A DNA stretch of 32,016 bases from Sphingomicrobium sp. (GCA_025450755.1 JANWLR010000008.1:1-32016); one strand, 5' to 3'. Shown: positions 13,866 to 23,053, numbered from the stretch's first letter. Made by a program: numbers and translations. The notes: generated by a model not told the origin, from the sequence alone.

Positions 13866-15787
13866 ATGCGATATTTCGAAGCTTCTTTTTTGCAATTGTA
13901 GGGAAGCGTTGGATCGGAACAGAAGTCCGGCCAATTGCCGGTCGCCTTCCAGTATTGCAACAATCCCAAATGCGCAGCGGCGGCCATCGACCGCGGGTCG
14001 CGCCAGACGTCTTTAAGCGCAGGACGAAATAAGACCTCGGCAGCAAGACCGCTTTGTTCGCCTCCGCTATAATGAAGCAGAATGTCGAGCACCTCGTCCT
14101 TGCGGCCGAACTGCCCAAGCGTTTGCACGATTTGCGCAACGAAGGCCGGATATTGTTGGTAGATCTTGCGATCTTCAGCGATCGAGCGTTCGATGTTCGA
14201 GGGACTGGGATCGATACGCGCCTCGATGAACGCAGCCTGCTCCGCTTCAAGCGGACCTTGCTCGAATGGTTGTTGAAGCAGCAGCTTGGCTTCCCTTGGG
14301 TCGCCGAAGCGAAGGTCGAGACGATATCGGGCCGAGATGACGGTCGGAGCTCCGGGCCAAAGCTGCTCAGCCTTTTTCAACTGAGCATAGCCCGCCTCCG
14401 AGTTGCCGGCATAAGCATAGGCAGAAGCGAGGGTTTGCTGATTGGCAGGCGACAATGGATCGAGCTGAACCGCATGAGTGACGTCAGCCACAGAATCGTT
14501 CATCCGTCCGACGTACATCCACCGTTCGCCGCGCCATCGGTAAAGCAGCGCATTGTCGGGGTGACGCCTTAGGCCTTCGTCGAACGCGCGAAAGATACCG
14601 ATAAAATCGGACGGCGACAGGATGACCGCCTTGGCTGCGTACAATTCGCCAAAATCCAGGCCGAGATCCTGAGCTTTCTTGATTTGGCTTGCCATCTTTC
14701 GCTGCAGAGCCGACGAATCTTCGACCGCCCAAAGCTCATCGATCTCCAACGCGATCAATTTTGCCCATGCAGCCTCGAAATTGGGTGCCTTGGCGACAAC
14801 TTGTTCGAACAGCTTCACTGTAGCGCTGTTGTCCTGGTTCGCGCCATATGCGCTGTCAAAGCCTGTGCAGCCGGATACGTACTGCTTCAGCGTATCCTGA
14901 CGGATCTGCTCGCGTCGATACGACAAGGCATCGGCCGCGCAGGACACGGCGCGCTGCGCCTCGACTGCGATTTGTTGCGGCAGGGTGGCGCCTTGCGAAG
15001 CGGGTTGCTGCCAGTTGGCCGACCAAAGGATCCAACGTTCCTTCCCGGCCATCAGGCTCAAGTCTCGACTTAGCTGCTGACCCCGATCACTTCCGCCCAC
15101 CTGAAGAACGAGGTCGGATCTTCCCGGCCCGGAAATAAGCTGGAATGCGTCGTCACCGGTGGGGAGGTCCGCTAGGCGCAACGATAGATCGCGCGCGAGC
15201 TGCTGCGCTGCAGGTGAGCCGTTCGCGGGCTCAACCGCAACCACAGGAATTTCGGACGAGTTGGGGTTCCTAAGCCACCAGCCGCCTCCGATCAGGAGCA
15301 GGAGCGCGGCAATCATTGCGACGAAGAATTGCCATCGGCGAGGAGTGGATTGCCAAGTCACGCGCCCCGCTTTGCTGTCAGCTTTGTCTGTCACTGCCTT
15401 GGTTTCTGGCGCGCCAACTGCTTGGATCAGGCTATTAAGAGCGCCAGACCGGCCGCGGCCGGCCCATCTCGACAAGTCGATCGTCTGGAATTGGCGGAAA
15501 CCGAGCGGAGGCGATGTGCCATCGAGCGTAACTGGAACAAGGCGCCCGCTATCGCGCCCAGCGGCAGCCTCGTCGCGAACCCATGCCGATTTGACCGAGC
15601 GCTGAGACCACAGGACCACTACACGCTCCGCGTCGGCGAGCGCAGTTTCGATCTCCGCCGAGAATTGCGACCCGCCCTTGATCTGCCGATCCCACCAAAC
15701 CGAATGACCGGCGCGTTCGAGCGCGGCTGAAATCAGCCGGGCACGCTGCTGGTCGTCATGGACGTAGCTGAGGAAGATCCTTGCCAT
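13862..15787 (-). CDS. TIR domain - transmembrane - TPR protein
   Basis: 641 residues. Residues 1-120 form a bacterial TIR domain (RIFLSYVHDDQQRARLI, AGHSVWWD, ADAERVVVLWSQRSV); E73 in AWVRDE sits where the catalytic glutamate of NAD-cleaving TIRs is expected. A basic linker precedes one membrane helix (about 154-171, FFVAMIAALLLLIGGGWW). The rest is a large domain with a TolB/FlgO-like first part and several TPR-like repeats (about 300-560), ending in a cysteine-containing tail (WPDFCSDP...YNCKKE). The predicted arrangement is TIR in the cytoplasm and repeats in the periplasm. Such proteins are common in sphingomonads; roles in signalling or defence are unproven. The gene stands alone; a plausible promoter lies just upstream. 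By eye its base composition is a little less GC-rich than its neighbours. Confidence 0.82.
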   Translation of the reverse strand: MARIFLSYVHDDQQRARLISAALERAGHSVWWDRQIKGGSQFSAEIETALADAERVVVLWSQRSVKSAWVRDEAAAGRDSGRLVPVTLDGTSPPLGFRQFQTIDLSRWAGRGRSGALNSLIQAVGAPETKAVTDKADSKAGRVTWQSTPRRWQFFVAMIAALLLLIGGGWWLRNPNSSEIPVVAVEPANGSPAAQQLARDLSLRLADLPTGDDAFQLISGPGRSDLVLQVGGSDRGQQLSRDLSLMAGKERWILWSANWQQPASQGATLPQQIAVEAQRAVSCAADALSYRREQIRQDTLKQYVSGCTGFDSAYGANQDNSATVKLFEQVVAKAPNFEAAWAKLIALEIDELWAVEDSSALQRKMASQIKKAQDLGLDFGELYAAKAVILSPSDFIGIFRAFDEGLRRHPDNALLYRWRGERWMYVGRMNDSVADVTHAVQLDPLSPANQQTLASAYAYAGNSEAGYAQLKKAEQLWPGAPTVISARYRLDLRFGDPREAKLLLQQPFEQGPLEAEQAAFIEARIDPSPSNIERSIAEDRKIYQQYPAFVAQIVQTLGQFGRKDEVLDILLHYSGGEQSGLAAEVLFRPALKDVWRDPRSMAAAAHLGLLQYWKATGNWPDFCSDPTLPYNCKKEASKYRI

Positions 15788-15810
15788 CCGCCCCCGCTCG
15801 GAAGTCTGAG

Positions 15811-15840
15811 CGTAAAGGCAGCGGCGCGCAAGTTAGTCAA
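15811..15840 (-). promoter_or_regulatory. Candidate sigma70-type promoter for the TIR-TPR gene
   Basis: On the minus strand TTGACT (15840-15835) and TTTACG (15816-15811) are separated by 18 bp, with the gene start at 15787 about 24 bp further on. The -35 box is good and the -10 box moderate. It overlaps the end of the upstream glycosyltransferase region. Prediction by eye only. Confidence 0.35.
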
Positions 15841-15851
15841 TTGTGAGCGGA

Positions 15852-17096
15852 TCAGCTTCCGAGCAAAGCCGATCGCGCAAGAGCGAGCTCGCGAGCGGAA
15901 TCGCCGACCGCAAAATCTGCAAGAGCAGGCTGGACGATGCGCTGCTGCGCAAGGATTTCATAGCGGGCGAAGAGCTCGGCGAAATGTTCGTCCATCGTGC
16001 GCACTCGGCTGGTCCGCGCCGCAGCTGCCCGCTGGAGCTCCGGCCCGCGATCGATGAACCGGCCGATTGTGCGCTTGAGCGAAACCTCGCTCGCCGCCCG
16101 GTAGACCTTGCCGGCACCTGGAACGAGCTGGTCGATCGCAGCACCCCGGTCGGGCACGATGAGCGGAACTCCGCTTGCGCGCGCTTCCGCAGCGACCATA
16201 CAGAATGTTTCTGCTTCGCAGCCGTGGACCAAGGCATCGGCGCTTGCCAGCAGCCGGGCAAGCTCGTCACGGTCGTCGATTCGGGGCAGCACCGCGACGC
16301 GGCAGCTCCTCGCGGCAATCGCCTCGAGCTTCTGGCGTCTCGGGCCATCTCCAACAAGCAGCATTCCGACGTTGCGCTTGCGAGCCGCGTCGGCGACGGC
16401 GCGAAGTACCATCTCCCAGCGCTTCTCCGCCGAGAACCGGCCAATGCCGAGAAGCAATGTGGCGTCCGCTTCAAGGCCGAGCGCAGACAAAGCCTGCTCG
16501 CGTAATGCGGCTGAGCGCAATGATGGCGAGAAGAGACCGCCTTCAACGCCCATGCGCACCGTTTCGCTGTTGTCGACTCCGCCCTGGCGAAGCCGCTCGG
16601 CAAGGTGCGCATTCGCGCACACCACCGTGTCGAACATGCGCCCAAGTCCGCGGAGGTGTCGCCAGAACCAACCGAACATGCGGTCGATGCGGTCGGTCGA
16701 AACGAAGCCGCCGAGCCAGCGATACGCGTAAGCAGCAAGCGGATCGGCATGCATGACGAGCGACCGGCTTGCGGCGCCTTGCCAACGGCCGACCATGGTC
16801 GCACTCCACCATGGCGAGGATGCTTCGACATGGTCGGGCTGCCACGCGTCCAGAACCGAATGAAGTGCGCGCTCGTCATCAAAATAGCGGTAGCGGCTGT
16901 CGAGAGGCAGGCGGGGCGACGGGATGGTGACAAGCACCGCTCCCGGGCCGCGCTTGATCACCTCATGACGTTCGCCCGGCGCGATGACGATCATCTCATG
17001 TCCGAAACGAGGTGCTGCGCGCAGTTTGGCTTCGACATAGGTGCGCACCCCGCCGCCGGCGGGCGTATAGAATGCGCAGACGTCGGCGATCCGCAT
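15852..17096 (-). CDS. GT4-family glycosyltransferase
   Basis: 414 residues from the ATG at 17096. It starts with a GT-B N-terminal fold signature MRIADVCAFYTPAGGGVRTY, in which the glycine loop contacts the acceptor/donor, and contains the C-terminal donor-binding region: ATLLLGIGRFSAEKRWE, MLLVGDGPRR, and the EX7E motif ETFCMVAAE followed by ASGVPLIVPDRGAA. The usual role is transfer of a sugar from a nucleotide sugar to a lipid or polysaccharide acceptor at the cytoplasmic face. The acceptor is unknown. The frame is open 31 codons further upstream, to an ATG that overlaps the divergent deacetylase start; I prefer 17096 because family members start just before the R-I-A-D-V-C segment, though no strong ribosome site is seen. 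Divergent pairing with a DUF2334 deacetylase suggests a shared role in surface glycan metabolism. Confidence 0.85.
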   Translation of the reverse strand: MRIADVCAFYTPAGGGVRTYVEAKLRAAPRFGHEMIVIAPGERHEVIKRGPGAVLVTIPSPRLPLDSRYRYFDDERALHSVLDAWQPDHVEASSPWWSATMVGRWQGAASRSLVMHADPLAAYAYRWLGGFVSTDRIDRMFGWFWRHLRGLGRMFDTVVCANAHLAERLRQGGVDNSETVRMGVEGGLFSPSLRSAALREQALSALGLEADATLLLGIGRFSAEKRWEMVLRAVADAARKRNVGMLLVGDGPRRQKLEAIAARSCRVAVLPRIDDRDELARLLASADALVHGCEAETFCMVAAEARASGVPLIVPDRGAAIDQLVPGAGKVYRAASEVSLKRTIGRFIDRGPELQRAAAARTSRVRTMDEHFAELFARYEILAQQRIVQPALADFAVGDSARELALARSALLGS

Positions 17097-17187
17097 TGGC
17101 CGTAAGTGCCGGTTGGCAGCAGTGAACTTCAAGTGAAGCTTTGTTAATGGGCTGGCGAGCAACATCTCTCTGTCGCACATATGCATC

Positions 17188-17934
17188 ATGTCCCCAACTC
17201 GCCTTCCCTTGCTGCTCGCGTCAATTCACGACGTTTCCCCGCGCTTCGAAAACGAAGTCGACCGACTGCTCGAGCTCTTGCAGCCCTATGTCGGCACGCA
17301 GATAGCAATGTTCGTGGTGCCGAACCATTGGGGCGACGCTCCGATCGTACCAAGGTCTCCGTTCGCCAACCGCCTTCGCCGGTGGGCCGACAATGGCGCC
17401 GAGATCTTCCTCCATGGTTTCTACCATCGTGATACCAGTCATCACGAGGCAGCCGGCGATCGCTTTCGCGCGCAATTCATGACTGCCGGGGAAGGTGAGT
17501 TTCTCGGCCTTTCGCGCGACGATGCCGCCGCGCGCATAATCCGGGGAAGGTCGCTGCTCGAGGACGTGATCGGTCGGCCACTCGATGGCTTTGTCGCGCC
17601 TGCATGGCTCTACGGCACGGGTGCGCTGGAGGCGCTACGCGATTGTTCAATCCCGCTGGCGGAGGATCATTTTCGGGTCTGGTCGCCGCCAAGTGGACGT
17701 CAACTCGCGCGCGGTCCGGTGATCACCTGGGCCAGCCGGACGAACTTCCGGCTCCTGTCATCGCTCGCCGCCGCGGCGACCTTGCGCCATGCCCCGCTCG
17801 GCGTTCTTCGGATCGGCGTTCATCCGCCAGATGTCCGGCACGCCAGGCTCGTCAGAAGCATCGGAAAGACGTTCCGTACTGCGACACGCAAGCGGCGCGC
17901 AGCACGCTATTCGGACCTCTTTCTAAGGGCTTGA
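17188..17934 (+). CDS. DUF2334 polysaccharide deacetylase-like protein
   Basis: 248 residues. It fits DUF2334, a branch of the carbohydrate-esterase 4/NodB-like superfamily. Visible metal-site candidates are H14-D15 in ASIHDVSP and H77/H81 in FLHGFYHRD, the equivalent of the H-x3-H zinc motif, plus HPPDVRHARL near the end. There is no signal peptide, so the protein appears cytoplasmic. It may deacetylate an N-acetylated sugar in a glycan or lipid-linked intermediate, but DUF2334 activity is not well established. The ATG at 17188 is the first good start; the 91 bp before it is shared with the divergent glycosyltransferase. The gene ends 21 bp before the convergent EAL gene, with only a short 4-bp hairpin between. 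Confidence 0.8.
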   Translation: MSPTRLPLLLASIHDVSPRFENEVDRLLELLQPYVGTQIAMFVVPNHWGDAPIVPRSPFANRLRRWADNGAEIFLHGFYHRDTSHHEAAGDRFRAQFMTAGEGEFLGLSRDDAAARIIRGRSLLEDVIGRPLDGFVAPAWLYGTGALEALRDCSIPLAEDHFRVWSPPSGRQLARGPVITWASRTNFRLLSSLAAAATLRHAPLGVLRIGVHPPDVRHARLVRSIGKTFRTATRKRRAARYSDLFLRA

Positions 17935-17955
17935 CGGGCACAGCGGTGCGGCTTT

Positions 17956-19701
17956 TCAAGCGCGTCGGCGAGTTTTCCAATATTGAAGCGCGGAATTCGG
18001 CTCGAGCGGCTTGGCGAAGTAAAAGCCCTGCCCAGAAGCGCAGCCGAGCGTCGCCAGGGTCGTCGCAAGCTCGACCGTTTCGATCCCTTCCGCCGTCGTG
18101 GACATTCCGAGGGCTTCCGCCAGGCTGAGGACCGCGCGAACGATCGCGACGGCATCCGGATCGACCATCATGCCCGAAACAAAGCTCTTGTCGATTTTGA
18201 GAACATCAATCGGCAGGCGCTGGAGGTAAGCAAGGCTCGAATAGCCGGTACCAAAATCGTCCATCGCAACGGTCGTATCGAGAGCCTTTAAGGCATCGAA
18301 GACACGCGTTGCGCGCGCGGGGTCCTGAACGATCGAACTTTCGGTCAACTCAAGCGTCAGCCTGTCCCCCGAAAGGCCACTCGATTTGAGCGCGCTTTCA
18401 ACCAGGCCGGGAACATCGTCGCGAGCGACCTGGATCGCGGACAAGTTCACGCCGACATAGAGCGGCAGCTTCTCGCCTGCGTCGCGGTCCCATCCGGCGA
18501 GAGTTTGCGCGGCGCTGTCCATCGCCCAGCGGCCGAGCTGAAGGATCAAGCCGGACTCCTCGGCGACCGGAATGAACTCGGTCGGGCTGATTTCGCCCCG
18601 ATCTTCGTGCGTCCAGCGAGCCAGCGCCTCGAACCCGGCGACCTCACCCGATTTGAGGTTGATGAGAGGCTGATAAAAGAGCTTCAGCTGGTCCTTGTCG
18701 AGGGCTCGGCGAAGCTCCGTCTCGATCGAAAATCTGCGCCGTGCCTCGGTCGCCTGCCGCGGCTCATAGACCTGCGGAGTGCCGGCGGCCTTCGCCTGCT
18801 TCACCGCGAACTGGGCATTTCGAAACAGCTCTTCCGGGTCCTGGCCAGCGGTCATCAGCGCGACACCGATCCCGCATTCGACGCGAATTTCCAGCTCCGA
18901 GAGCCTGAAGGGCGACGCCATGACTTGCTGGATGCGCTCGGCTGCCTTGAAAGCGTCCTCGACACCGCGGCGCAGCGACACGAGCACGCCAAACTCGTTC
19001 CCGCCCGTTCGGGCCAGTACGTCGCCCGCTCGAAGAGCAAGGATCAGCCGGCGTGCGAATGTGATCAGCAGCTCATCGCCGGCAAGGCAGCCCATCGATT
19101 CGTTGATTCGCGAGAAGCGCAGCATGTCGACGACCAGCACTGCATGCTCGAGATCACGGGCCACGTTTGCGCCTGCGTCTTCGATTGCTTCTGTGAATGC
19201 CAGGCGATTGGGCAAGCCGGTGAGGCTGTCGCGAAGCATCTCAGCGCGGAGCGTTCGCTCGGCTTGAACTTCAACGGTGCGGTCGACGACGCTGAGCAGG
19301 CAACGCGGACTGGGCGCATCGATCTTCGGCAAAGGCGCAAGCTTGAGGCGGAAGAAATGTGCAGAGACGCCCTCGCCGTCCTTGAAATCAAGCTCGCCAG
19401 CCGTGTTTGATCCCTCGAAAAAGCTATGGATCAGCTCGGCAATGGCCCCCGCCTTGAGACACTCGGCGTCGTTCCAATCGAGCGACGTGCAGCTCGATTG
19501 TTCGACCGCGGACACGAAGCGGCTGTTATGCGCGACGACTTTGAGCGCACCTTCGTCGGTGCGCTCGATGACCGCGGCGGCTATCGGGAGGGCATTGAGC
19601 AAGCCGAGATCGTCCGCCGCGGAGAGCCGCGGAGTCGCATTCAATCTGTCCGCCCGACGAAGCCTTTGAACGCTCGCCGGCCGAGAAGCTGCAGCCTGCA
19701 T
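17956..19701 (-). CDS. Cyclic-di-GMP protein: PAS-like, degenerate GGDEF and intact EAL domains
   Basis: 581 residues. An N-terminal sensory region (about 28-145) looks PAS-like. The GGDEF domain (about 150-315) has GGNEF at 233-237 in place of GGDEF, with a preserved inhibitory-site RxxD (R224, D227), so it probably binds c-di-GMP or GTP rather than making c-di-GMP. The EAL domain (about 325-575) keeps all key motifs: E358-A-L in FEALARW, NLSAIQ, ELTES, DDFGTGYSSL, KIDKSF and EGIET. I therefore predict a c-di-GMP phosphodiesterase regulated by its GGDEF-like domain. No membrane helix is visible. The ATG at 19701 is preceded by an AGAGG site that can be closed by a hairpin. It lies 82 bp downstream of parC on the same strand. 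Confidence 0.92.
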   Translation of the reverse strand: MQAAASRPASVQRLRRADRLNATPRLSAADDLGLLNALPIAAAVIERTDEGALKVVAHNSRFVSAVEQSSCTSLDWNDAECLKAGAIAELIHSFFEGSNTAGELDFKDGEGVSAHFFRLKLAPLPKIDAPSPRCLLSVVDRTVEVQAERTLRAEMLRDSLTGLPNRLAFTEAIEDAGANVARDLEHAVLVVDMLRFSRINESMGCLAGDELLITFARRLILALRAGDVLARTGGNEFGVLVSLRRGVEDAFKAAERIQQVMASPFRLSELEIRVECGIGVALMTAGQDPEELFRNAQFAVKQAKAAGTPQVYEPRQATEARRRFSIETELRRALDKDQLKLFYQPLINLKSGEVAGFEALARWTHEDRGEISPTEFIPVAEESGLILQLGRWAMDSAAQTLAGWDRDAGEKLPLYVGVNLSAIQVARDDVPGLVESALKSSGLSGDRLTLELTESSIVQDPARATRVFDALKALDTTVAMDDFGTGYSSLAYLQRLPIDVLKIDKSFVSGMMVDPDAVAIVRAVLSLAEALGMSTTAEGIETVELATTLATLGCASGQGFYFAKPLEPNSALQYWKTRRRA

Positions 19702-19719
19702 AGCGCCTCTATGCAGAGG
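19702..19719 (-). promoter_or_regulatory. Hairpin covering the ribosome site of the EAL gene
   Basis: On the minus strand CCTCT (19719-19715), GCAT loop, AGAGG (19710-19706) form a perfect 5-bp stem. AGAGG is the only Shine-Dalgarno-like sequence, 4 bases before the ATG at 19701, and two further CCTC units sit just upstream as alternative partners. The structure could hold translation low. Short stem, so the role is speculative. Confidence 0.4.
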
Positions 19720-19783
19720 AGGAGTTAATTCCGGGTATCCAATTTTTCGTGCCGCTTCTTGTTAACGCCATTTAATTAATCGC

Positions 19784-22009
19784 TCAGTCGAACCGGTTGC
19801 TGCGGGGAAATCCTATGGGAGGCATGCGCCCAGCTGCGCCGCGTGCCGCCCGCCATGGCGAGAGGTCGGTTTCCGTCCGCACCCTTCCGGTTTCGCCTCC
19901 CAGCGCCCAGCTCAGGCCCTGGGCGAGCGGGAATGCAATCGCGTCCGACAGTCCGCCATCGCGATAGCGCTGCAAAGTCACCCCTTGTCCACGCCCCAGC
20001 TCGGGAAGATCGGCGAGCGGGAAGACCACCATCTTCCGGTTTTCGCCGACGACTGCGACCATGTCCGCGCCTGTCGGAATAGGCCGGACCACGGCAACGC
20101 GCGCCTGGGTGCGGACATTGACGAGTTGCTTGCCCTTGCGGGTCTCGGCCAGCGTCGCATCGGCGGCGGCGATAAAACCTTTGCCGTCAGAGGAGGCGAT
20201 CAGCAGCTTCATCTCGGGCCGCACCCTAACGAGCTGGACGATGTCGACTTCGGCTTCGAGGTCGATGAACAGCCTGACCGGCTCACCGAAGCCGCGCGCG
20301 CTTGGCAGCTTGTCGCCGGCAAGCGTGTAGACACGGCCGTTCGAAGCGAACAGCGCCAGCCGATCCGTCGTTTGCGCATGAAAGTGAATGAAAGGCTCAT
20401 CGCCTTCACGCCATTTGAGGTCGGCGACCTGGTCGAGGGCCAGATGCCCCTTCATTGCCCGAATCCAGCCGCGCTGCGATAAAATGACGGTGATCGGCTC
20501 CTTCTCGATCATCGCCGACCAGTCGATTTCCCGCGCCGGTGCGGCCTCGGCGAACCGGGTGCGGCGCTCGTCGGCAAACTTCTCGCGGACTTTCTTCAGA
20601 TCGGAGCGCAGCCGCTTCCACTGCAACGCCTCTTCGGCAACCAGCTTCGATAGGTCATCGCGCTCGTCGATGAGCGCCTGCCGCTCGCGGCCGATCTCCA
20701 TCTCCTCCAGCTTGCGCAAGCTCCTCAACCGCATGTTGAGGATCGCCTCGGCCTGCCGGTCGGAGAGCGAGAATTCGGCCATGAGCACCGGCTTGGGCTC
20801 GTCCTTGCTCCTGATGATTTCGATTATTCGATCGAGGTTGAGATAGGCGACGAGGAAACCTTCGAGGAGCTCGAGCCGATCGCTGATCTTTTCGACCCGC
20901 GTCTCCGAGCGGCGGACTAGAACGTCTTTCTGGAATGACAGCCACGCGAGCAGCGCCTCCTTGAGGCTCATCACTCCTGGAGTGCGCGTCGAGTCGAGCA
21001 CGTTGAGGTTGAGCGGGAAGCGAATCTCAAGATCGGTGAGCCGGTAAAGGCTCTCGAGAAGCAAATCGGGGTCCACGGTCCTTGCTCGCGGCTCGAGGAT
21101 CAGCCGAACCTTCTCGTCGCTTTCGTCCTTTACATCGGCGAGGATCGGCAGCTTCTTGTCGGCGATCAGCTGCGCGATCTCCTCGATCAGCTTCGATTTC
21201 GGCACGCCATAGGGAATTTCGCTGACCAGGAGGTGCCAGCCGCCGCCCTTCTCGCGCTCGACCTCGATCCTGGCGCGAAGCCGGAACGACCCGCGCCCAC
21301 TCACATAGGCCCGAAGGATCGTGTCCGGATCGTCGACGAGAATCCCGCCAGTCGGAAAGTCCGGCCCTTTTACGATTTCCATGAGCTCGCGGTCGTCGAG
21401 CCGCTTGCGCTCGATCAGCTTCACGGCCGCGTCGATCAACTCCCCGACGTTGTGCGGGGGGATCGAGGTGGCCATTCCCACGGCGATTCCGCTTGCACCA
21501 TTAGCGAGCAGGTTGGGGAACAGCCCGGGGAAGACCTCCGGCTCTTCTTCCTCGCCATTGTAGGTGGGACGAAACTCGACCGTGCCCTCGTCGAGCCCGG
21601 CCATGAGCTGGATTGCGACCGCTGTGAGCCGCGCTTCGGTGTAGCGGTAGGCGGCGGCATTATCGCCATCGATATTGCCGAAATTGCCCTGACCGTCGAC
21701 GAGTGGATAGCGGAGCGCGAAATCCTGGGCGAGGCGAACCATCGCATCATAGACCGACTGGTCGCCGTGCGGGTGGTATTTGCCGATCACGTCGCCAACG
21801 ACGCGCGCCGATTTCTTGTAGGCGCCTGCGGGATCGAGCCGGAGCAGTCGCATTGCCCATAGCAGCCGTCGGTGGACCGGTTTCAGGCCGTCACGGACGT
21901 CGGGCAGCGAACGCGCCGTGATCGTCGACAGAGCGTAGACGAGATAGCGCTCCGACAAAGCGGCGTCGAACGGGGTTTCGATAACGGTAGAAGCGTCGGA
22001 ATCGGGCAT
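19784..22009 (-). CDS. parC: DNA topoisomerase IV subunit A
   Basis: 741 residues. With ParE it decatenates daughter chromosomes. The breakage-reunion domain is complete, with the catalytic tyrosine Y123 in [24 protein letters not shown] and the helix [16 protein letters not shown] coiled-coil tower follows at about 380-480, and the C-terminal part has a reduced beta-propeller ([30 protein letters not shown]), the short form typical of ParC; GyrA has more blades and a GyrA box. At the quinolone-contact positions, the residue equivalent to E. coli Ser80 is Gln84 and that equivalent to Glu84 is Asp88. The start ATG at 22009 is 60 bp from the preceding gene. Identification is secure. Confidence 0.95.
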   Translation of the reverse strand: MPDSDASTVIETPFDAALSERYLVYALSTITARSLPDVRDGLKPVHRRLLWAMRLLRLDPAGAYKKSARVVGDVIGKYHPHGDQSVYDAMVRLAQDFALRYPLVDGQGNFGNIDGDNAAAYRYTEARLTAVAIQLMAGLDEGTVEFRPTYNGEEEEPEVFPGLFPNLLANGASGIAVGMATSIPPHNVGELIDAAVKLIERKRLDDRELMEIVKGPDFPTGGILVDDPDTILRAYVSGRGSFRLRARIEVEREKGGGWHLLVSEIPYGVPKSKLIEEIAQLIADKKLPILADVKDESDEKVRLILEPRARTVDPDLLLESLYRLTDLEIRFPLNLNVLDSTRTPGVMSLKEALLAWLSFQKDVLVRRSETRVEKISDRLELLEGFLVAYLNLDRIIEIIRSKDEPKPVLMAEFSLSDRQAEAILNMRLRSLRKLEEMEIGRERQALIDERDDLSKLVAEEALQWKRLRSDLKKVREKFADERRTRFAEAAPAREIDWSAMIEKEPITVILSQRGWIRAMKGHLALDQVADLKWREGDEPFIHFHAQTTDRLALFASNGRVYTLAGDKLPSARGFGEPVRLFIDLEAEVDIVQLVRVRPEMKLLIASSDGKGFIAAADATLAETRKGKQLVNVRTQARVAVVRPIPTGADMVAVVGENRKMVVFPLADLPELGRGQGVTLQRYRDGGLSDAIAFPLAQGLSWALGGETGRVRTETDLSPWRAARGAAGRMPPIGFPRSNRFD

Positions 22010-22069
22010 GATCCGTCGCTACCAAGCGGATGGACGCTCTGCCAGCGCTTCGTTCGCCCGGAAATGCTC

Positions 22070-23053
22070 CTAAGGCTGTTTCGGCTGCGGCGAAGATTGA
22101 TCCGGTTGCACAGATTGGCAAACCGCAGGCGGGGTCATGTCGCCGCGCTTCCGGCCATCCTCGCCGATGCAGGAATCAATCCGGTTCTCAACGTCGAGAC
22201 TGATAGGATCCCATTCGCTCGGGTCGGCTCCGCTCGTCACTCCGGTGTCGATTTGTGAGGTGTCGATCTCGCCTGGCCCTGCCTGAGACAGGTCGATGTA
22301 GACCAGATCGGTCCCATTCGATTTCGTACCGCCACTCTGGCTGCCGCCTGCCACGTCCGTGACGATCTGGTCATGAGGAATCACCGGCGGCGGTGGAGGT
22401 GGAGGTGGAGGGGGTGGCGGTGGGCAACTGGGCCCCACGCAGCCGCCCGGGCCCGGCGGAGGTGCGGGAGCAGGTGACGGCGGAGGAGGAGGAGGTGGTG
22501 GTGGAGGAGGGCAACTCGGGCCAACGCAGTCACCGAAGGTATGGGCCGCACCGCTCGGACCGCTGCTCGATGCTCCTGAACTCGCACCATTCCCGTCGGA
22601 TCCAGACCCGGTCGGAATCTTCCGTGAGAGCAGGATCGCGCCCTGGTCCAGCCGCGCATCGTCAACTCCATCGTCAAGAGCGTGAAGGAACAGGAGTTCG
22701 GCCGCACCGGGTCTCCCGACCGAGCTCTCTAGCGACCCCTCGCCACGGATATCGAAGACGCCCTGATTGAGCAGCTGCTGTCGCGCGTTTGACTCGACTT
22801 TCGGCGCGATCGGATCTCCTGCAGTGTCACTTGAGCCGGCTATTACGCTGCCTTCGGCGTCGGGTCCCCCGCTCTGTCTTGCAACTACCGCAACGCTCGC
22901 GGCGCGAGCATTCACTTCGCCAACCACGGGATCGGGGCGTGGAGCTGCGCTCGACGAGGTTGAGACCAGCGCTGCGGCACCGCAAGCGTAAAGCAAACTT
23001 ACGCGCGCACATCGGCCGCAAATGGCTGGCTGGTGTTGCTGCTCGTGCCCCAT
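22070..23053 (-). CDS. Exported polyproline-rich protein of unknown function
   Basis: 327 residues that I do not recognise. The N-terminus (about 1-36) has a hydrophobic core, SLLYACGAAALVSTSSSAA, that reads as a signal peptide. The middle contains a unit CVGPSC followed by 11-13 prolines, present twice and separated by a Pro/Ala/Gly linker. The C-terminal part is rich in Asp, Ser and Gly (VYIDLSQAGPGEIDTSQ) and ends in a polar tail with cysteines. The cysteine-flanked polyproline rods suggest an extended, possibly disulphide-linked, periplasmic or surface protein. The ATG at 23053 has GAGGGGG upstream. It diverges from a PEP-CTERM protein gene across a 228-bp region. Low-complexity composition makes homology unreliable, but the frame is long with a sensible start, so it is probably real. 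Confidence 0.65.
   Translation of the reverse strand: MGHEQQHQPAICGRCARVSLLYACGAAALVSTSSSAAPRPDPVVGEVNARAASVAVVARQSGGPDAEGSVIAGSSDTAGDPIAPKVESNARQQLLNQGVFDIRGEGSLESSVGRPGAAELLFLHALDDGVDDARLDQGAILLSRKIPTGSGSDGNGASSGASSSGPSGAAHTFGDCVGPSCPPPPPPPPPPPSPAPAPPPGPGGCVGPSCPPPPPPPPPPPPPVIPHDQIVTDVAGGSQSGGTKSNGTDLVYIDLSQAGPGEIDTSQIDTGVTSGADPSEWDPISLDVENRIDSCIGEDGRKRGDMTPPAVCQSVQPDQSSPQPKQP

Noticed and set aside
17097-17187. Longer glycosyltransferase starting at 17189
   Set aside because: It would overlap the divergent deacetylase start, leave no leader, and add 31 residues not typical of the family.
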